Positions 25,102 through 34,807 of a DNA stretch of 64,000 bases are shown here, piece after piece (positions within the stretch are counted from its first letter, which is position 1; each line of letters begins with the position of its first letter). The notes beneath the pieces were generated by a model. The model saw only the letters and a program-made list of their open reading frames with translations. It ran no database searches and was not told the DNA's origin. Source of the stretch: Halorussus salinus. Its GTDB lineage: Archaea; Halobacteriota; Halobacteria; Halobacteriales; Haladaptataceae. The position numbers and the translations under genes are program-made. Location: NCBI RefSeq assembly GCF_004765815.2, contig NZ_ML974128.1, positions 563,077 to 627,076 on the forward strand. The letters are read 5' to 3'.

Positions 25102-26022
25102 TCAGCGTTCGAGTTCCTCAGTAACATCCATTTTCTGTAGTTCGATGGCTGTTTCAATCACAAAATCAAGGCAGAACTCAACATCATCTTCAGTAATTTC
25201 CACCTCGTCTGGCAGGTCCGGAACATCAACACCGCCACCAATGCTACGTAGAACTCGCGGAGTTAGCGAATCGAACTTTGAATACCGTCTGTAATCTATT
25301 CCAAGACTAAGAACCTGAATCGCGTCTTCGATGGCGTCTATCGAACTATTCACTCTCTCAACAAACTTTTCCATATCTCTACCGAACTCGCGCATATCTC
25401 TGCTTGAAGGCGAGATTCCAACAGAATCATCGATAGAAAATGGTTGGTATCCAAACTCTTCTTGCATTCGTTGATTGTATTCAAAGAATAGGTTATCGTA
25501 GGCGATAGCGAGTTCCTTTATTGCTTCTTTCCTCTGTCCATCTGCAAGATACTCTTTTGCCTGCTGTAGTGTCTCTCTTGTACTGTCGTATTCGACCAAA
25601 GATACCATTGAAATATCGGTGTACTCAATTCCAAATACCTTCGGAGTGTTCTCTTCGAAGAAATCTCGAACAGCCACGCTAAAAGACTGAATATCTGCTG
25701 AATTGGGCCTTGTACCTTGATGTTTTAGGTTCACTCTCGAATCATTCAAACGACGCATTGCTGGTTTCTGCCCGAGTTCTTGTTCATCCGGAAGTTCGTT
25801 ACCAATGATTTCCCAATATTCCATGAAGTTCACATGGCTCTTTCCGGCACGGTGTGAGTTCAGGTACTCAGCGGCGTGTTGTAGAAACAACTCAACTGCG
25901 TCGTGAAACGATAAAATAGCCGTTGCCGCCATTGGCTGTGGTTCCTGTGCCTGTTCTTCACCCATCCTGACGAGGTATTTATTGAACGACAGCCGTTCAA
26001 TAGTGGTTTTGTTGAGACTCAT
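25102..26022 (-). CDS. Candidate HEPN-type protein, unknown function
   Basis: A 306-residue, mostly helical protein with markedly lower GC than its neighbours. The segment RVNLKH at residues 96-101 fits the RX4-6H active-site pattern of HEPN ribonucleases, placed after two predicted helices (AATAILSFHDAVELFLQHAAEYL and the FMEYWEIIGNEL helix) as in that fold. The remainder has no motif I recognise. HEPN nucleases often serve in toxin-antitoxin or virus defence. The call rests on one motif plus context, so it is tentative. Located alone on the minus strand. Confidence 0.55.
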   Translation of the reverse strand: MSLNKTTIERLSFNKYLVRMGEEQAQEPQPMAATAILSFHDAVELFLQHAAEYLNSHRAGKSHVNFMEYWEIIGNELPDEQELGQKPAMRRLNDSRVNLKHQGTRPNSADIQSFSVAVRDFFEENTPKVFGIEYTDISMVSLVEYDSTRETLQQAKEYLADGQRKEAIKELAIAYDNLFFEYNQRMQEEFGYQPFSIDDSVGISPSSRDMREFGRDMEKFVERVNSSIDAIEDAIQVLSLGIDYRRYSKFDSLTPRVLRSIGGGVDVPDLPDEVEITEDDVEFCLDFVIETAIELQKMDVTEELER

Positions 26023-26118
26023 TTCAATCGGGTCAAAAGGAATACCGTAGGTCTGAATATTGAATGTACTGGCGTTTGAGAGATTATCGAATCAATTACT
26101 CGCACGAATCACGTAGTT

Positions 26119-26502
26119 ATGTACATGGCCTTCAGGCTCTCCGAAGACGATATCCCCGACGAAAAACCACACCGTGACCGCGAGTTTCTGTGGAAGTGCT
26201 ACCACGAACGCGGGCTGTCCTCTCGAACTATCGCCTACGAACTCGGTGTCTCAAAGAGCCGCGTGACGGTTCACGCCGAGCGCTTGGGGGTACTCCGACC
26301 GTGGCGTCATGAGGAAACCCTAAGGCGTCTGTACGTCGAAGAAGGCCTGTCAGCGGACGAGATAGCGGCCCGCGACGGGTTCGACTGTAGCCCCGTGACG
26401 GTGCGAAAGTACCTCTCTCAATACGGCCTGACCAATGAAGACTCCGACGACGTGACCTATGGCCGATTGGACGAACTCGGACGAGGTGTGACGAGTCAGT
26501 AG
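26119..26502 (+). CDS. Two-HTH DNA-binding protein
   Basis: About 127 residues (125 from the second ATG at 26125). Two helix-turn-helix units are visible: GLSSRTIAYELGVSKSRVTVHAERLGV (split across residues 34-60) and GLSADEIAARDGF followed by a recognition helix VTVRKYLSQYGL (75-103). Such tandem homeodomain-like units resemble resolvase C-terminal or phage regulator domains. It diverges from the HEPN-candidate gene and may regulate it and the following unknown gene. Confidence 0.7.
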   Translation: MYMAFRLSEDDIPDEKPHRDREFLWKCYHERGLSSRTIAYELGVSKSRVTVHAERLGVLRPWRHEETLRRLYVEEGLSADEIAARDGFDCSPVTVRKYLSQYGLTNEDSDDVTYGRLDELGRGVTSQ

Positions 26503-26544
26503 CAAACCAGTAATTTCAACACGGTAGTATGTTATTCGTGGCGT

Positions 26545-27102
26545 ATGTCCGAGACACCTGACAGCAGTGTTAGAATCTACGTCAATATCCCGGTTTACAA
26601 ACAAGACGAAATGGAAGGTGTTCACGAGGTTGAGACAGGCGAAGCAGATGGTCTGATTAGTACTCGCGGAGACGCTGAATTTCCTGATGAAACAGTTCAA
26701 GTACAGAGGGAAGCCGACCAAATAGGTCGATTCACCACTGATATTTTCATTGGACAGACCCCAAACCCGCTCAAGTACTTGGGCCTCTCGGCTATGGACG
26801 AAATGTCACGGTTAGATGTAAACCAGAAACACAATATCCTATCCGTTTACGCTCCGGATACGGAGTGGAAGTACGACCAGTGGAATGAGCAATTCGATGA
26901 AACAATCCATGTCCGAGGAACGGCTGAAGACCTGTTGAAGTGTGCGAAAAGCCGAGCCGAGGAAGAAGATGAAAAAGAAGTAGACGACGTACTCCTTGTT
27001 TGGGAAGCACATCCCCACTTCAACTCGGAGGAAGTTCGTGGTGCGCTGGTTGAATATGATAAAGGATATGCCGACCAGTTTTCTGACGCCGATTATCGCT
27101 AA
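26545..27102 (+). CDS. Uncharacterised acidic protein
   Basis: A 185-residue soluble protein of low GC content, with no signal or membrane segment. It opens with a beta strand RIYVNIPVY, has a central helical block and ends with an acidic region after LLVWEAHPHF. I recognise no family. It starts 42 bases after the HTH gene on the same strand and is probably co-transcribed with it. The next supported plus-strand gene is more than 3 kb away. Confidence 0.55.
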   Translation: MSETPDSSVRIYVNIPVYKQDEMEGVHEVETGEADGLISTRGDAEFPDETVQVQREADQIGRFTTDIFIGQTPNPLKYLGLSAMDEMSRLDVNQKHNILSVYAPDTEWKYDQWNEQFDETIHVRGTAEDLLKCAKSRAEEEDEKEVDDVLLVWEAHPHFNSEEVRGALVEYDKGYADQFSDADYR

Positions 27103-28039
27103 TCACATCCCGCCGAATAACTCGATTCACCACCGTTCGGGCAAGGTAAAGAGCGAGTCGCCCACGCTGACAACATAAGAATACTAAAGAGCCATGCCCC
27201 AACGACGCCGCCACAACCGCCTTGTTCAGACGACCCTCGCCAACCTATTCTCGGCTCGCAGTCCATCGCTCTCGCCCTCGAATTACGACTCTGCCGTGTG
27301 GCCCACACCGACGAGGACGACGCTCACGACGACTATGCGGTCCGTATGAGCCGCTATCGGGCTTCACGAGCGCATGAAACTACTGCCGATTCACCCCCTC
27401 TGAAAATGACTGTCAGAGTCAGAGCCGGAGCCGTTCAGACTTTTCGACACCGCTCGAACCCCACCCTACCCCCGGCTCTCCCGGCCCGACCGACCCGGAA
27501 CCCCGTCCTCTACCGGGCCAGCCACCCGCCCTCTCGCACCCCTACCAGCCCACCCGCTCCTACGGGGTACCCCACTGGCCCCCTCTGTAGAGCGTTCGTG
27601 CGGTACCTGTACCTGCTGTGCGAGTGTGTAGGAAAGTGGACGAGTCGGACTGGCCCCACCAGAGAGACGGCCCCTGTGGCCCGTAGCAGGCCGCTACTTT
27701 CTGCTAATTCTGCCTTAGAAAGACTTAGCGGGCCGTAGAGGGGTAGAAATGCCCTGTTCTACGGGTGGGTTTCGAGTGAAGGATACCGCGATAGCCGACG
27801 AACCAAAAATGACCAATCCACCCTCTCCCCATCCCCCATTTAGGAATGACACGGGATACGTCGCTCACAAACCCTGAAGGGGACTCCGACACCTTAATCC
27901 GAGAGTCGCTACCGTCAAATAACTCTCGGTAATCCCCACACCGACTTCTATTAACAGGGTCGAACGCACCCTCTAATAACAACTATGAGTAGGGCTGTTC
28001 GGACGCTATAATATATTCTGATATGGGTATCACTGTGAG
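27103..28039. other. Gene-poor stretch with a C-rich top strand
   Basis: 937 bases without a convincing gene. From about 27430 to 27590 the top strand is very C-rich, so the complementary strand carries many GGG/GGGG runs. From 27840 to 28020 it becomes AT-richer, with the inverted arms CCGAGAGT/ACTCTCGG (27898-27933) and an AT-rich CTATAATATATTC (28007-28019). The block lies at the 3' side of the helicase-like gene and could hold replication or transcription signals; this is inference. A GTG frame at 27298-27738 ends in Pro-rich sequence that looks non-coding. Confidence 0.5.
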
Positions 28040-29836
28040 TTATTCTGCGTCGTTCCACACATACGCCGCCGCGTCGGGAAGGTCGTCGTACTTGGTCACG
28101 AATCCGTTTTCTGCGAGTGCTTCGGTCTTCTTTCGGGCGCTTCGTTTCCGGACACTCGTTTCGGTAGCGATTTCGTTCACTGTACCACCTGCGCCCCCTT
28201 CGTCCTGAAGATACTCGGCTACCTCTCGGGCGTCTTCGCTGAACAGAACGAGGTGTGCCGCTTTACTCGGCACCCAATCGGGAAGCGCCGCCGTGTTCAC
28301 GTAGACCGTCGTAGGTTTGGTATCTCGTCCGAACCGAAGCACGTCCTGAAGCGTCTGCCGCCTCATATGTCGGTGAATCTTGTTGCCGAACTCGCCGTAA
28401 CTCTTCGCTGTCCCGCGCCTACCGTTTGACACGACCGTCTCACCCGCATACGCCCCCCACTTCTTGATGTATGGGTCGCCGTAGTGCCGAGAGCCGGAGA
28501 CGAACCCGAGGTGCTTGTTCTTGAAGCCTTGGTAACTCAAGACGTTGCTGAAGTTCCGAGGGGTACCAACGTAGTCGAACAACTCCCCGTCGTTGGACTC
28601 CGGGTACACGTTGTCAATCGCCTTCTTGCTCGTGATTAAGCCGGGGTTCTCGCCTTCTCTCCGGTGTATCCAATGCGCGATTTGGGTATCTTTCGGAGCC
28701 GTGATACGCCCGTCTGCGTCGTTCTGGTAGGGTTTCAGGTCGTCATTCGTCCGAATGATGGTGTGGTTCAGCACGTCCGAGACGTACTTTCGCTTCTCGT
28801 GGTCTTCGAGAACGTCACAGTGCGTAAGGTCAAGGCCGGTCGCTATTCGCCACATCGCGGGCGTCGGAGTGCCGTCCAATCCGAGGAAGCCGTCAGCAAT
28901 CTCGAAGTTCGGTGGATTGAGAAGGTACATCGTATCTTCGTCTCGGTCGCGCACGCAGATGGCGTTCGAGTTGATACCCGAGGCGTCGATACCATGCAAG
29001 TCAGCCCAATCCGAGACGGGTAGCCGTTCCCACCCGTTCCCCAACTCATGCCCTGCCAGTAGCACGAACGTCAAAGTCGGGGCGAGCGCGTGGTACTCTT
29101 CGTTCGGAGATTTGAGAACGTTGTTGGTGTCCTGATAGAGGCCGTGTTCTCGGAACCAATCGAGGGCGTCGGCGTACCTGTCGCTGTCGGACTGTGCGTT
29201 CAGCACGTCCTGATAACTGTCGTAGCGTAGGGTGACATTCTGAAGGAAGCGGTCAACGACCTGTTCCGGGTTCTCGAACTCGGTTTCAAACTCACTCACC
29301 GAAAATTCGTCTTTGACGGCGAAGCGCCCCTTCAGGTACTCGTCCCGGTAGGCATGGCTCGGGTCGCCAATCAGAACGTCGGGTGCTGACGGGTCGAAAT
29401 CAAGCAAGTCAAGATACCTACAGTCCTCGCCGCACCGTATATCGTCAAGTCGGTCATGGATTTCCTGACCGCCGACGCCGTTCTCGTATGCCTTCACAGC
29501 CCGCCAGTCGTAGTGGTCTTGGTCGCTCTTATCGAACGCAGGACAGTGTTTGTGCGGGGTCGGGATACACTTATGAGTGAGTCCGAACTGGTCGCACAAC
29601 TCTTCAGCGTCCCTCTTTAGGTAGTCTCGGGACGCAAGATAGAGTAACAGCGTTTCTGTCTCACTGGCAACGTTCAGGGACGAATAGGACTTCCCCGAGA
29701 CGGGCAGTGCTTCGAGTAACACATTCCCGTGTCCGTTGTAGATTCCTCTGATTGCTTGTTCCACGCGGTGTCGAACGTCAGACAAGGTGGGTGGCCGATA
29801 CGGTGGATTCTTACTGACAGCGTTCGTACTTTGCAT
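28040..29836 (-). CDS. Helicase-like replication protein with C-terminal winged helix
   Basis: A 598-residue protein. A Walker-A-like loop ALPVSGKS lies at residues 43-50, and VLIGDPSHAYRDEY near 154-167 sits where helicases carry DEAD/DEAH. Four cysteines between these motifs (C90, C98, C135, C139) recall the metal-cluster insertion of XPD/DinG helicases. The C-terminus (about 535-598) has a winged helix (TVNEIATETSVRKRSARKKTEALAENGFV). I infer a plasmid-type helicase or initiator. The protein is the only replication candidate in the element. It stands alone on the minus strand, with a long 5' gap. Confidence 0.6.
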   Translation of the reverse strand: MQSTNAVSKNPPYRPPTLSDVRHRVEQAIRGIYNGHGNVLLEALPVSGKSYSSLNVASETETLLLYLASRDYLKRDAEELCDQFGLTHKCIPTPHKHCPAFDKSDQDHYDWRAVKAYENGVGGQEIHDRLDDIRCGEDCRYLDLLDFDPSAPDVLIGDPSHAYRDEYLKGRFAVKDEFSVSEFETEFENPEQVVDRFLQNVTLRYDSYQDVLNAQSDSDRYADALDWFREHGLYQDTNNVLKSPNEEYHALAPTLTFVLLAGHELGNGWERLPVSDWADLHGIDASGINSNAICVRDRDEDTMYLLNPPNFEIADGFLGLDGTPTPAMWRIATGLDLTHCDVLEDHEKRKYVSDVLNHTIIRTNDDLKPYQNDADGRITAPKDTQIAHWIHRREGENPGLITSKKAIDNVYPESNDGELFDYVGTPRNFSNVLSYQGFKNKHLGFVSGSRHYGDPYIKKWGAYAGETVVSNGRRGTAKSYGEFGNKIHRHMRRQTLQDVLRFGRDTKPTTVYVNTAALPDWVPSKAAHLVLFSEDAREVAEYLQDEGGAGGTVNEIATETSVRKRSARKKTEALAENGFVTKYDDLPDAAAYVWNDAE

Positions 29837-30198
29837 TGTCGTTCACGTCCACGACAGGGGAACGGGCCAGCCCGCCAAGGTCGCCCTTCCCTCTTCCTCG
29901 CAACTAACTGATTAGCGGTGCGTTTCGTGTGGTTGGTTCACCTTCCTTCTCCGTACATTAAAACTGTCGCACAGGCGTACCTCAAGGCTTCACGCTCGCG
30001 TGTAGAATTTCGCGCTGGTAGGGATAATAGCGAGTATCGGACTCTCGATAGGGGTATCAGAACACTCTCTGAATTGACCGACTAGCCGAGAGAGGAAACA
30101 CGCAGATAGGTTCGACAACCTCGCGTCGGTGTCAAGTGGGGCCGCCGGAATCCTTTTGATATTTCTTGCCGATAATATGACATAGAGGTGGCCCGCCA
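29837..30198. other. Divergent gap between helicase-like and HAD genes
   Basis: 362 bases. A TTTTAATG-type box for the minus-strand gene is at about 29958-29965, and AT-rich GATATTTC/ATAATATG (30157-30180) precedes the plus-strand gene. No gene is supported. Confidence 0.5.
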
Positions 30199-30798
30199 GT
30201 GAGCAACGCTGTAGATACGACGACTCGGGTCGTGTTGTGCTTCGACCGTGACGACACCCTTTCGGTCAACCCGCACCCGGAACACCGAGCGGTGCCGATA
30301 GGGTACGTCCAATGGTACGCGCACGAACTCGAAATTCCGGTTTTCGCAACGGGCAACCAGCATTTACGCACCGAGGCGAAGATTCCGGGGATTCGAGAAG
30401 CCGAGCGGCTGTGGGAAGAACTCGAAGGGGACGAGTACGAGTACGAAAACTCGGAGTTCGAGAACCACATCAAGCCACGCCGCCGGGACGGTCTTCGACT
30501 GATTCAGGACGTGTATCAAGAAGCGTTCCCCGACGAGGACTTCCGGTTTGTCGTCGTTGACGACGCGGATGTGAGCGACTTGGAAGAGGAAGGGCCGTGG
30601 ACGTATTACGCTCCGTGGGAGTTCGTGGCCGCTGTCGAATCCGGCGACTTCGCACTCGAAGAACCCCCATCGGACGCCTACCGGAACGACGGTGTGCCGT
30701 TCAACTCGACTGACCAACCGGATTTCGAGTACGACCAGAAGCGGGAACTCCGGCAGATACAGAAGAGGTTGCGTACCCCCGTCGGTTCAGGCCAATAA
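30199..30798 (+). CDS. HAD-superfamily phosphatase-like protein
   Basis: A 199-residue protein from a GTG. All HAD motifs are visible: Asp16 and Asp18 (CFDRDDTL), Thr51 (FATGN), Lys92 (HIKPR) and Asp121-Asp122 (VVVDDADV). The family transfers phosphate through an aspartyl intermediate. The cap region is very small and acidic, so a macromolecular or large substrate is conceivable. It lies 160 bases before the type IIG gene on the same strand. The protein is well conserved in its core, which argues for an active enzyme; substrate unknown. Confidence 0.7.
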   Translation: MSNAVDTTTRVVLCFDRDDTLSVNPHPEHRAVPIGYVQWYAHELEIPVFATGNQHLRTEAKIPGIREAERLWEELEGDEYEYENSEFENHIKPRRRDGLRLIQDVYQEAFPDEDFRFVVVDDADVSDLEEEGPWTYYAPWEFVAAVESGDFALEEPPSDAYRNDGVPFNSTDQPDFEYDQKRELRQIQKRLRTPVGSGQ

Positions 30799-30958
30799 AT
30801 AGAGCGACCTACCAGTCGGGCCTGAACAGGGCAGGTATGTTTCGATAATCTCGCTTTCCTCGTTGACCGACGTGTAGTAATTCAGCGTTCGCCACTTGTT
30901 CCAAATCTTTAACCCGATTTGCTTGGTTGGGTTGAAACATCCCTTCGGTGTACGTCAT

Positions 30959-33900
30959 ATGCCACCTGCCACTACATCTACCTCGCAAACTGAGTTCGTT
31001 CAGGAAGCCTTCGAGACGACCGTCGAAGCCGACGACGAGAAGCGGCTTCTCGAAGCCATAGACAACGCTGTATCCCGACTCCGCGAACAGATAGACGACG
31101 ATACCCTCGAAAACATCCTACGGGCTGACGCCGGGTCCTATCGGCTTCGGGGCGGCATGACCCGCGACGGGCTTCAGCCCGAACCCTTCACACAGCAGGC
31201 GGTTATCGAACCACTGCTTTCGGAGTTGGGTCATTCCTTCGATACCGAGGCTGGCGGCTTGTCCGGTGGTCGGACGATGGTCGCGGACTACACTGTCTCC
31301 CTGCGCGACTTCGACACGGATTCGACCCGGCTCCTTATCGAAGCCGAACCCATCAACAAGGACCTTGACTCCCGTGAACACGGTATCGGGCAGGTTCGGG
31401 ACTGGTTGAGCCAACGTGAGTTTGAGTCTGATTTCGGGTTCGCTACCGACGGGCTTCGGTGGGCGTTCGTCCGGTACGACCCCGATTCGTACAGTCACAA
31501 CGTAATCGAAGAGGTGGACCTTCAGCCCGTCTTCCTCGCGCTCTTCGAGAATCAAGTCGGGGCGCGGGAATCTGTCGAAGAAGCCGTCTTCGACGCCGAC
31601 CGCGAACGTGTCGCCAATCTTCTCCGCACCTTCGAGTTCGAGAACTTCGTTTCCATCGCCGTCGAGGCCCGGCAGGTAATCAAGCGAACTCAAGAGGAAA
31701 TCACTGACGAGTTCTACGACGACTACATTCGCTACGTCTTCGGTATCGTGGACGAGGATGAAGAGACGCCGCGCTCGCTGATTGGCGACGGCGTTGTCAA
31801 ACCCGACGGCGCGACCGAGGACGACGCCCGACTGTTCGCCGTCGAATTGATGAATCGGCTCGTGTTCATCAAGTTCCTTGAAGACAAGGCAATCGTTCAC
31901 CCCGACCTGCTACAAACACTCACGGACGCCTACGAAGACGGTATGCACACTGGGTCGCTCTACGACGATTTCATCAAGCCGCTGTTCTACGACGTGATGA
32001 ACGAGAAGCCCGACCAGCGACCGCCGACGGTCCAAGACATTGAGGTGTTCGAGGACATTCCGTACCTGAACGGTGGGCTGTTCCGTCCGTCGCTCGGTGG
32101 GGACGAGTTCGATGAAGAGGACTTCGACGTGCGGAACTCGGTGCTGAAGTCTATTATCGACCTGCTGGAACGATACAGTTTCTCGGCGGGCGGCTCACCG
32201 ACCGACCTTGACCCGAGTGTTCTCGGTAACGTCTTCGAGAAGACGGTGAACTACATCACCAGCGACAACGCGGATACGAACAAGGAACTTGGGGCCTACT
32301 ACACGCCGAGCGAGATTACGCGCTTCTGCGCCGAAGAGACAGTTCGTCCGGCACTACTGGACCGCTTCGGTCGCGTGCTGGTCGAAGAGCGTGACTGGCC
32401 CGAGCCGGAAGTCGAGAACTACGATTCGGTGTACTCGCTCATTGAGGACCTGCCGGGGAATTGGGGGCTGATTAGCGCCCTTCTCGCAGAGGTAGACGAG
32501 TTCCGCGTCGTGGACCCTGCCTGTGGGAGTGGACACTTCCTCACGTCGGTTCTCGAAGAAATCGTCAACGTCCGCAAGGCGCTGTACGCGCAGAACGAGA
32601 ACTACCCGCAGGAATATCGGCTGAAGAAGACAACGGTTCTGAACAATATCTACGGTGTGGACCTGATGGGACCAGCCGTCGAAATCGGCAAACTCCGGCT
32701 GTGGTTGTCCATCATATCGGAGTTGGACGAAGACGTAGTGGACGACCTTGACGACGACGAACTCGCCCTACCGAACATCGTCTTCAACCTGCGTGAAGGC
32801 AACAGCCTAATCGGGTACACTGGTTTCCCCGAGACGACTGACGACGGCGAATACACGCTCGGGAGTTTCACCGAAGACAGCGTTCGGGACCGTTATCAGG
32901 GTATCATAGACGAAATCGAGAAGCACGAGCAAGCGGTGGACACTGACGTTGCCGAAGACCACCGGCAGAAAGCGTTCGAGAAACTACGCGAAGCACGCGA
33001 GGACCTGATTAGCGATATTCACGCAGACTTCGTTGAGGCCGGTATCGAAGGGCTGAATCAGGAGACGGTCGCGGAAATGCAACCGTTCAACTGGGTGCTT
33101 GAGTTCGCTGAAGTCTACGCAGATGGTGGGTTCGACGTGGTTGTGGGGAATCCGCCGTGGGACCGTATCACGCCACAGCGCGACGACTATTTCACCCGGT
33201 TCGATTCCGATTTCCGAACTCTGCTACCCGAAGCAAAACAAGAGCGTCAAGAGGAACTGCTGGAAGACTCCGATATTGCGGAAGGGTGGGAAGAGTACAA
33301 GCGCCAAGTCGAGATTCAAGCGGACTACTTCAATAATTCCGAAGAGTATGAACTTCAGCGTCCAAAGGTAGCCGGTCGAACCTCGGCTACAGAAAATGAC
33401 CTGTCCGCCCTCTTCCTCGAACGAGTCTTTCAGATTGCCCGTGACGATGGTTACGTTGCCCAAGTTCTTCCGGGGGCAATCTTCAATGGCTCTTCCACGA
33501 AAGACCTGCGGCTACACCTTCTCGATGAAGCCGAGATTCAATCGCTCGTGACCTTCGAGAACAAGGGTATCTTCCCCGAAATTGACAACCGCTACAACTT
33601 CGGTACCCTCGTCTTCGAGAACCGTGGGGCCACTGACGAACTGCGTGGAATCTTCCAACAACACGACGTGGGAGTCTTACAACAACTCGAAGAGAGCGCC
33701 CTCTCTATCCCCCGTCGTGTGCTTCGTGACTATTCGCCTGAAGCGGCTATCTTCCCATACGTAGATTCGCAACAGGAAGTCGGTATCCTAAATCAGATTC
33801 TTCAGCACCCGTCAATCTCTGAACGGGTCGGAGAGAGATGGTATGTTGAGCCATATCGGGAACTTGACAGGGGGAATGATGTGGACCGCTTCGTTGAATC

Positions 33901-34807
33901 GGAAGACGAGGGAGAGTACCCGGTTCTCGGCGGAAGCAACATCTACCAGTTCATGTACGACCCGTCGTTCTTGGACGACTTGGAAGGGCCGAAGTTTTGG
34001 GGCGTACCAGAGGACGAAGACCCCGAGTTGAGCGCCAAAAAGCGGATTCGGGAGAAGAGCCTGCCGAAACTCAAACGCGGGATATACGACGCCTTCGATG
34101 GGTCCGGTTCGCAAGTCGGGTTCGTCAATGAACTGCTGGAAGAGCGACGGGGCGAACCACTGTCAGAGGACGACGTACTGCTTGATTGCACGGAATATCG
34201 TATCTCATACCGTGACATTGCCCGTGCCAGCGACGAGCGCACGATGATTGCCTCGGTGCTACCGAAGGGAGTAGTGTGCCACGACAAAGCCCCGACGCTT
34301 CGCCCGTACCGAATCGAACCTGAAGAGGACGACCTTGAGGAACCAACTCTACATGGTGCCTACGAACGGGTCTATTCGGACGAAGAACTGTTCGTCGCCG
34401 TCGGGTTGCTTAACAGCCTGCCGTTCGACTTCCTTATGCGAACGAAAATCGACTCGACTGTCGTCTTCTACAAACTGAAAGAGTCGCAGGCACCCCGCCT
34501 GACGGCTGGTGACGAGTGGTTCGACTACATCTGGAAGCGTGCCGCTCGGTTGAACTGCTACGGCGACGAGTTCGAGGAAATGCGCGACCGGCTCGGTGGT
34601 ATCGAACCGGCGACCGACATGGACGAACGTCGGGAAGTTCAGGCTGAACTCGACGCCGCCGCGTTCCACGCCTACGGCCTTGACCGCGACCAAGCCGAGT
34701 TCGTGCTTGAGGACTTCCACCGGGTTCAGAGTCCCCGTATCATGGACGAGGCGTATTTCGAGACGGTCTTGGACAAGTACGACGAGTTGGCTGAATCGTC
34801 GTCCTAA
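30959..34807 (+). CDS. Type IIG restriction-modification enzyme (Eco57I-like)
   Basis: A 1282-residue protein that joins endonuclease, N6-adenine methyltransferase and target recognition. The methyltransferase SAM motif VDPACGSGHFL is near residues 517-527 and the catalytic NPPW near 730-733. The N-terminal region has a nuclease-like RLLIEAEPINK segment near 125-135, with Glu-Ala-Glu in place of the usual E-x-K. The C-terminal 400 residues should read the DNA site. I start at the ATG 30959; a TTG 21 codons upstream is unlikely. No separate specificity gene is needed or present. It abuts a convergent zinc-protein gene. Confidence 0.88.
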   Translation: MPPATTSTSQTEFVQEAFETTVEADDEKRLLEAIDNAVSRLREQIDDDTLENILRADAGSYRLRGGMTRDGLQPEPFTQQAVIEPLLSELGHSFDTEAGGLSGGRTMVADYTVSLRDFDTDSTRLLIEAEPINKDLDSREHGIGQVRDWLSQREFESDFGFATDGLRWAFVRYDPDSYSHNVIEEVDLQPVFLALFENQVGARESVEEAVFDADRERVANLLRTFEFENFVSIAVEARQVIKRTQEEITDEFYDDYIRYVFGIVDEDEETPRSLIGDGVVKPDGATEDDARLFAVELMNRLVFIKFLEDKAIVHPDLLQTLTDAYEDGMHTGSLYDDFIKPLFYDVMNEKPDQRPPTVQDIEVFEDIPYLNGGLFRPSLGGDEFDEEDFDVRNSVLKSIIDLLERYSFSAGGSPTDLDPSVLGNVFEKTVNYITSDNADTNKELGAYYTPSEITRFCAEETVRPALLDRFGRVLVEERDWPEPEVENYDSVYSLIEDLPGNWGLISALLAEVDEFRVVDPACGSGHFLTSVLEEIVNVRKALYAQNENYPQEYRLKKTTVLNNIYGVDLMGPAVEIGKLRLWLSIISELDEDVVDDLDDDELALPNIVFNLREGNSLIGYTGFPETTDDGEYTLGSFTEDSVRDRYQGIIDEIEKHEQAVDTDVAEDHRQKAFEKLREAREDLISDIHADFVEAGIEGLNQETVAEMQPFNWVLEFAEVYADGGFDVVVGNPPWDRITPQRDDYFTRFDSDFRTLLPEAKQERQEELLEDSDIAEGWEEYKRQVEIQADYFNNSEEYELQRPKVAGRTSATENDLSALFLERVFQIARDDGYVAQVLPGAIFNGSSTKDLRLHLLDEAEIQSLVTFENKGIFPEIDNRYNFGTLVFENRGATDELRGIFQQHDVGVLQQLEESALSIPRRVLRDYSPEAAIFPYVDSQQEVGILNQILQHPSISERVGERWYVEPYRELDRGNDVDRFVESEDEGEYPVLGGSNIYQFMYDPSFLDDLEGPKFWGVPEDEDPELSAKKRIREKSLPKLKRGIYDAFDGSGSQVGFVNELLEERRGEPLSEDDVLLDCTEYRISYRDIARASDERTMIASVLPKGVVCHDKAPTLRPYRIEPEEDDLEEPTLHGAYERVYSDEELFVAVGLLNSLPFDFLMRTKIDSTVVFYKLKESQAPRLTAGDEWFDYIWKRAARLNCYGDEFEEMRDRLGGIEPATDMDERREVQAELDAAAFHAYGLDRDQAEFVLEDFHRVQSPRIMDEAYFETVLDKYDELAESSS

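Noticed and set aside
27298-27738. 146-codon frame from a GTG in the C-rich tract
   Set aside because: The first 35 residues are acidic and plausible, but the rest is Pro/Thr/Arg-rich from the C-rich strand, with no domain and no ribosome site.
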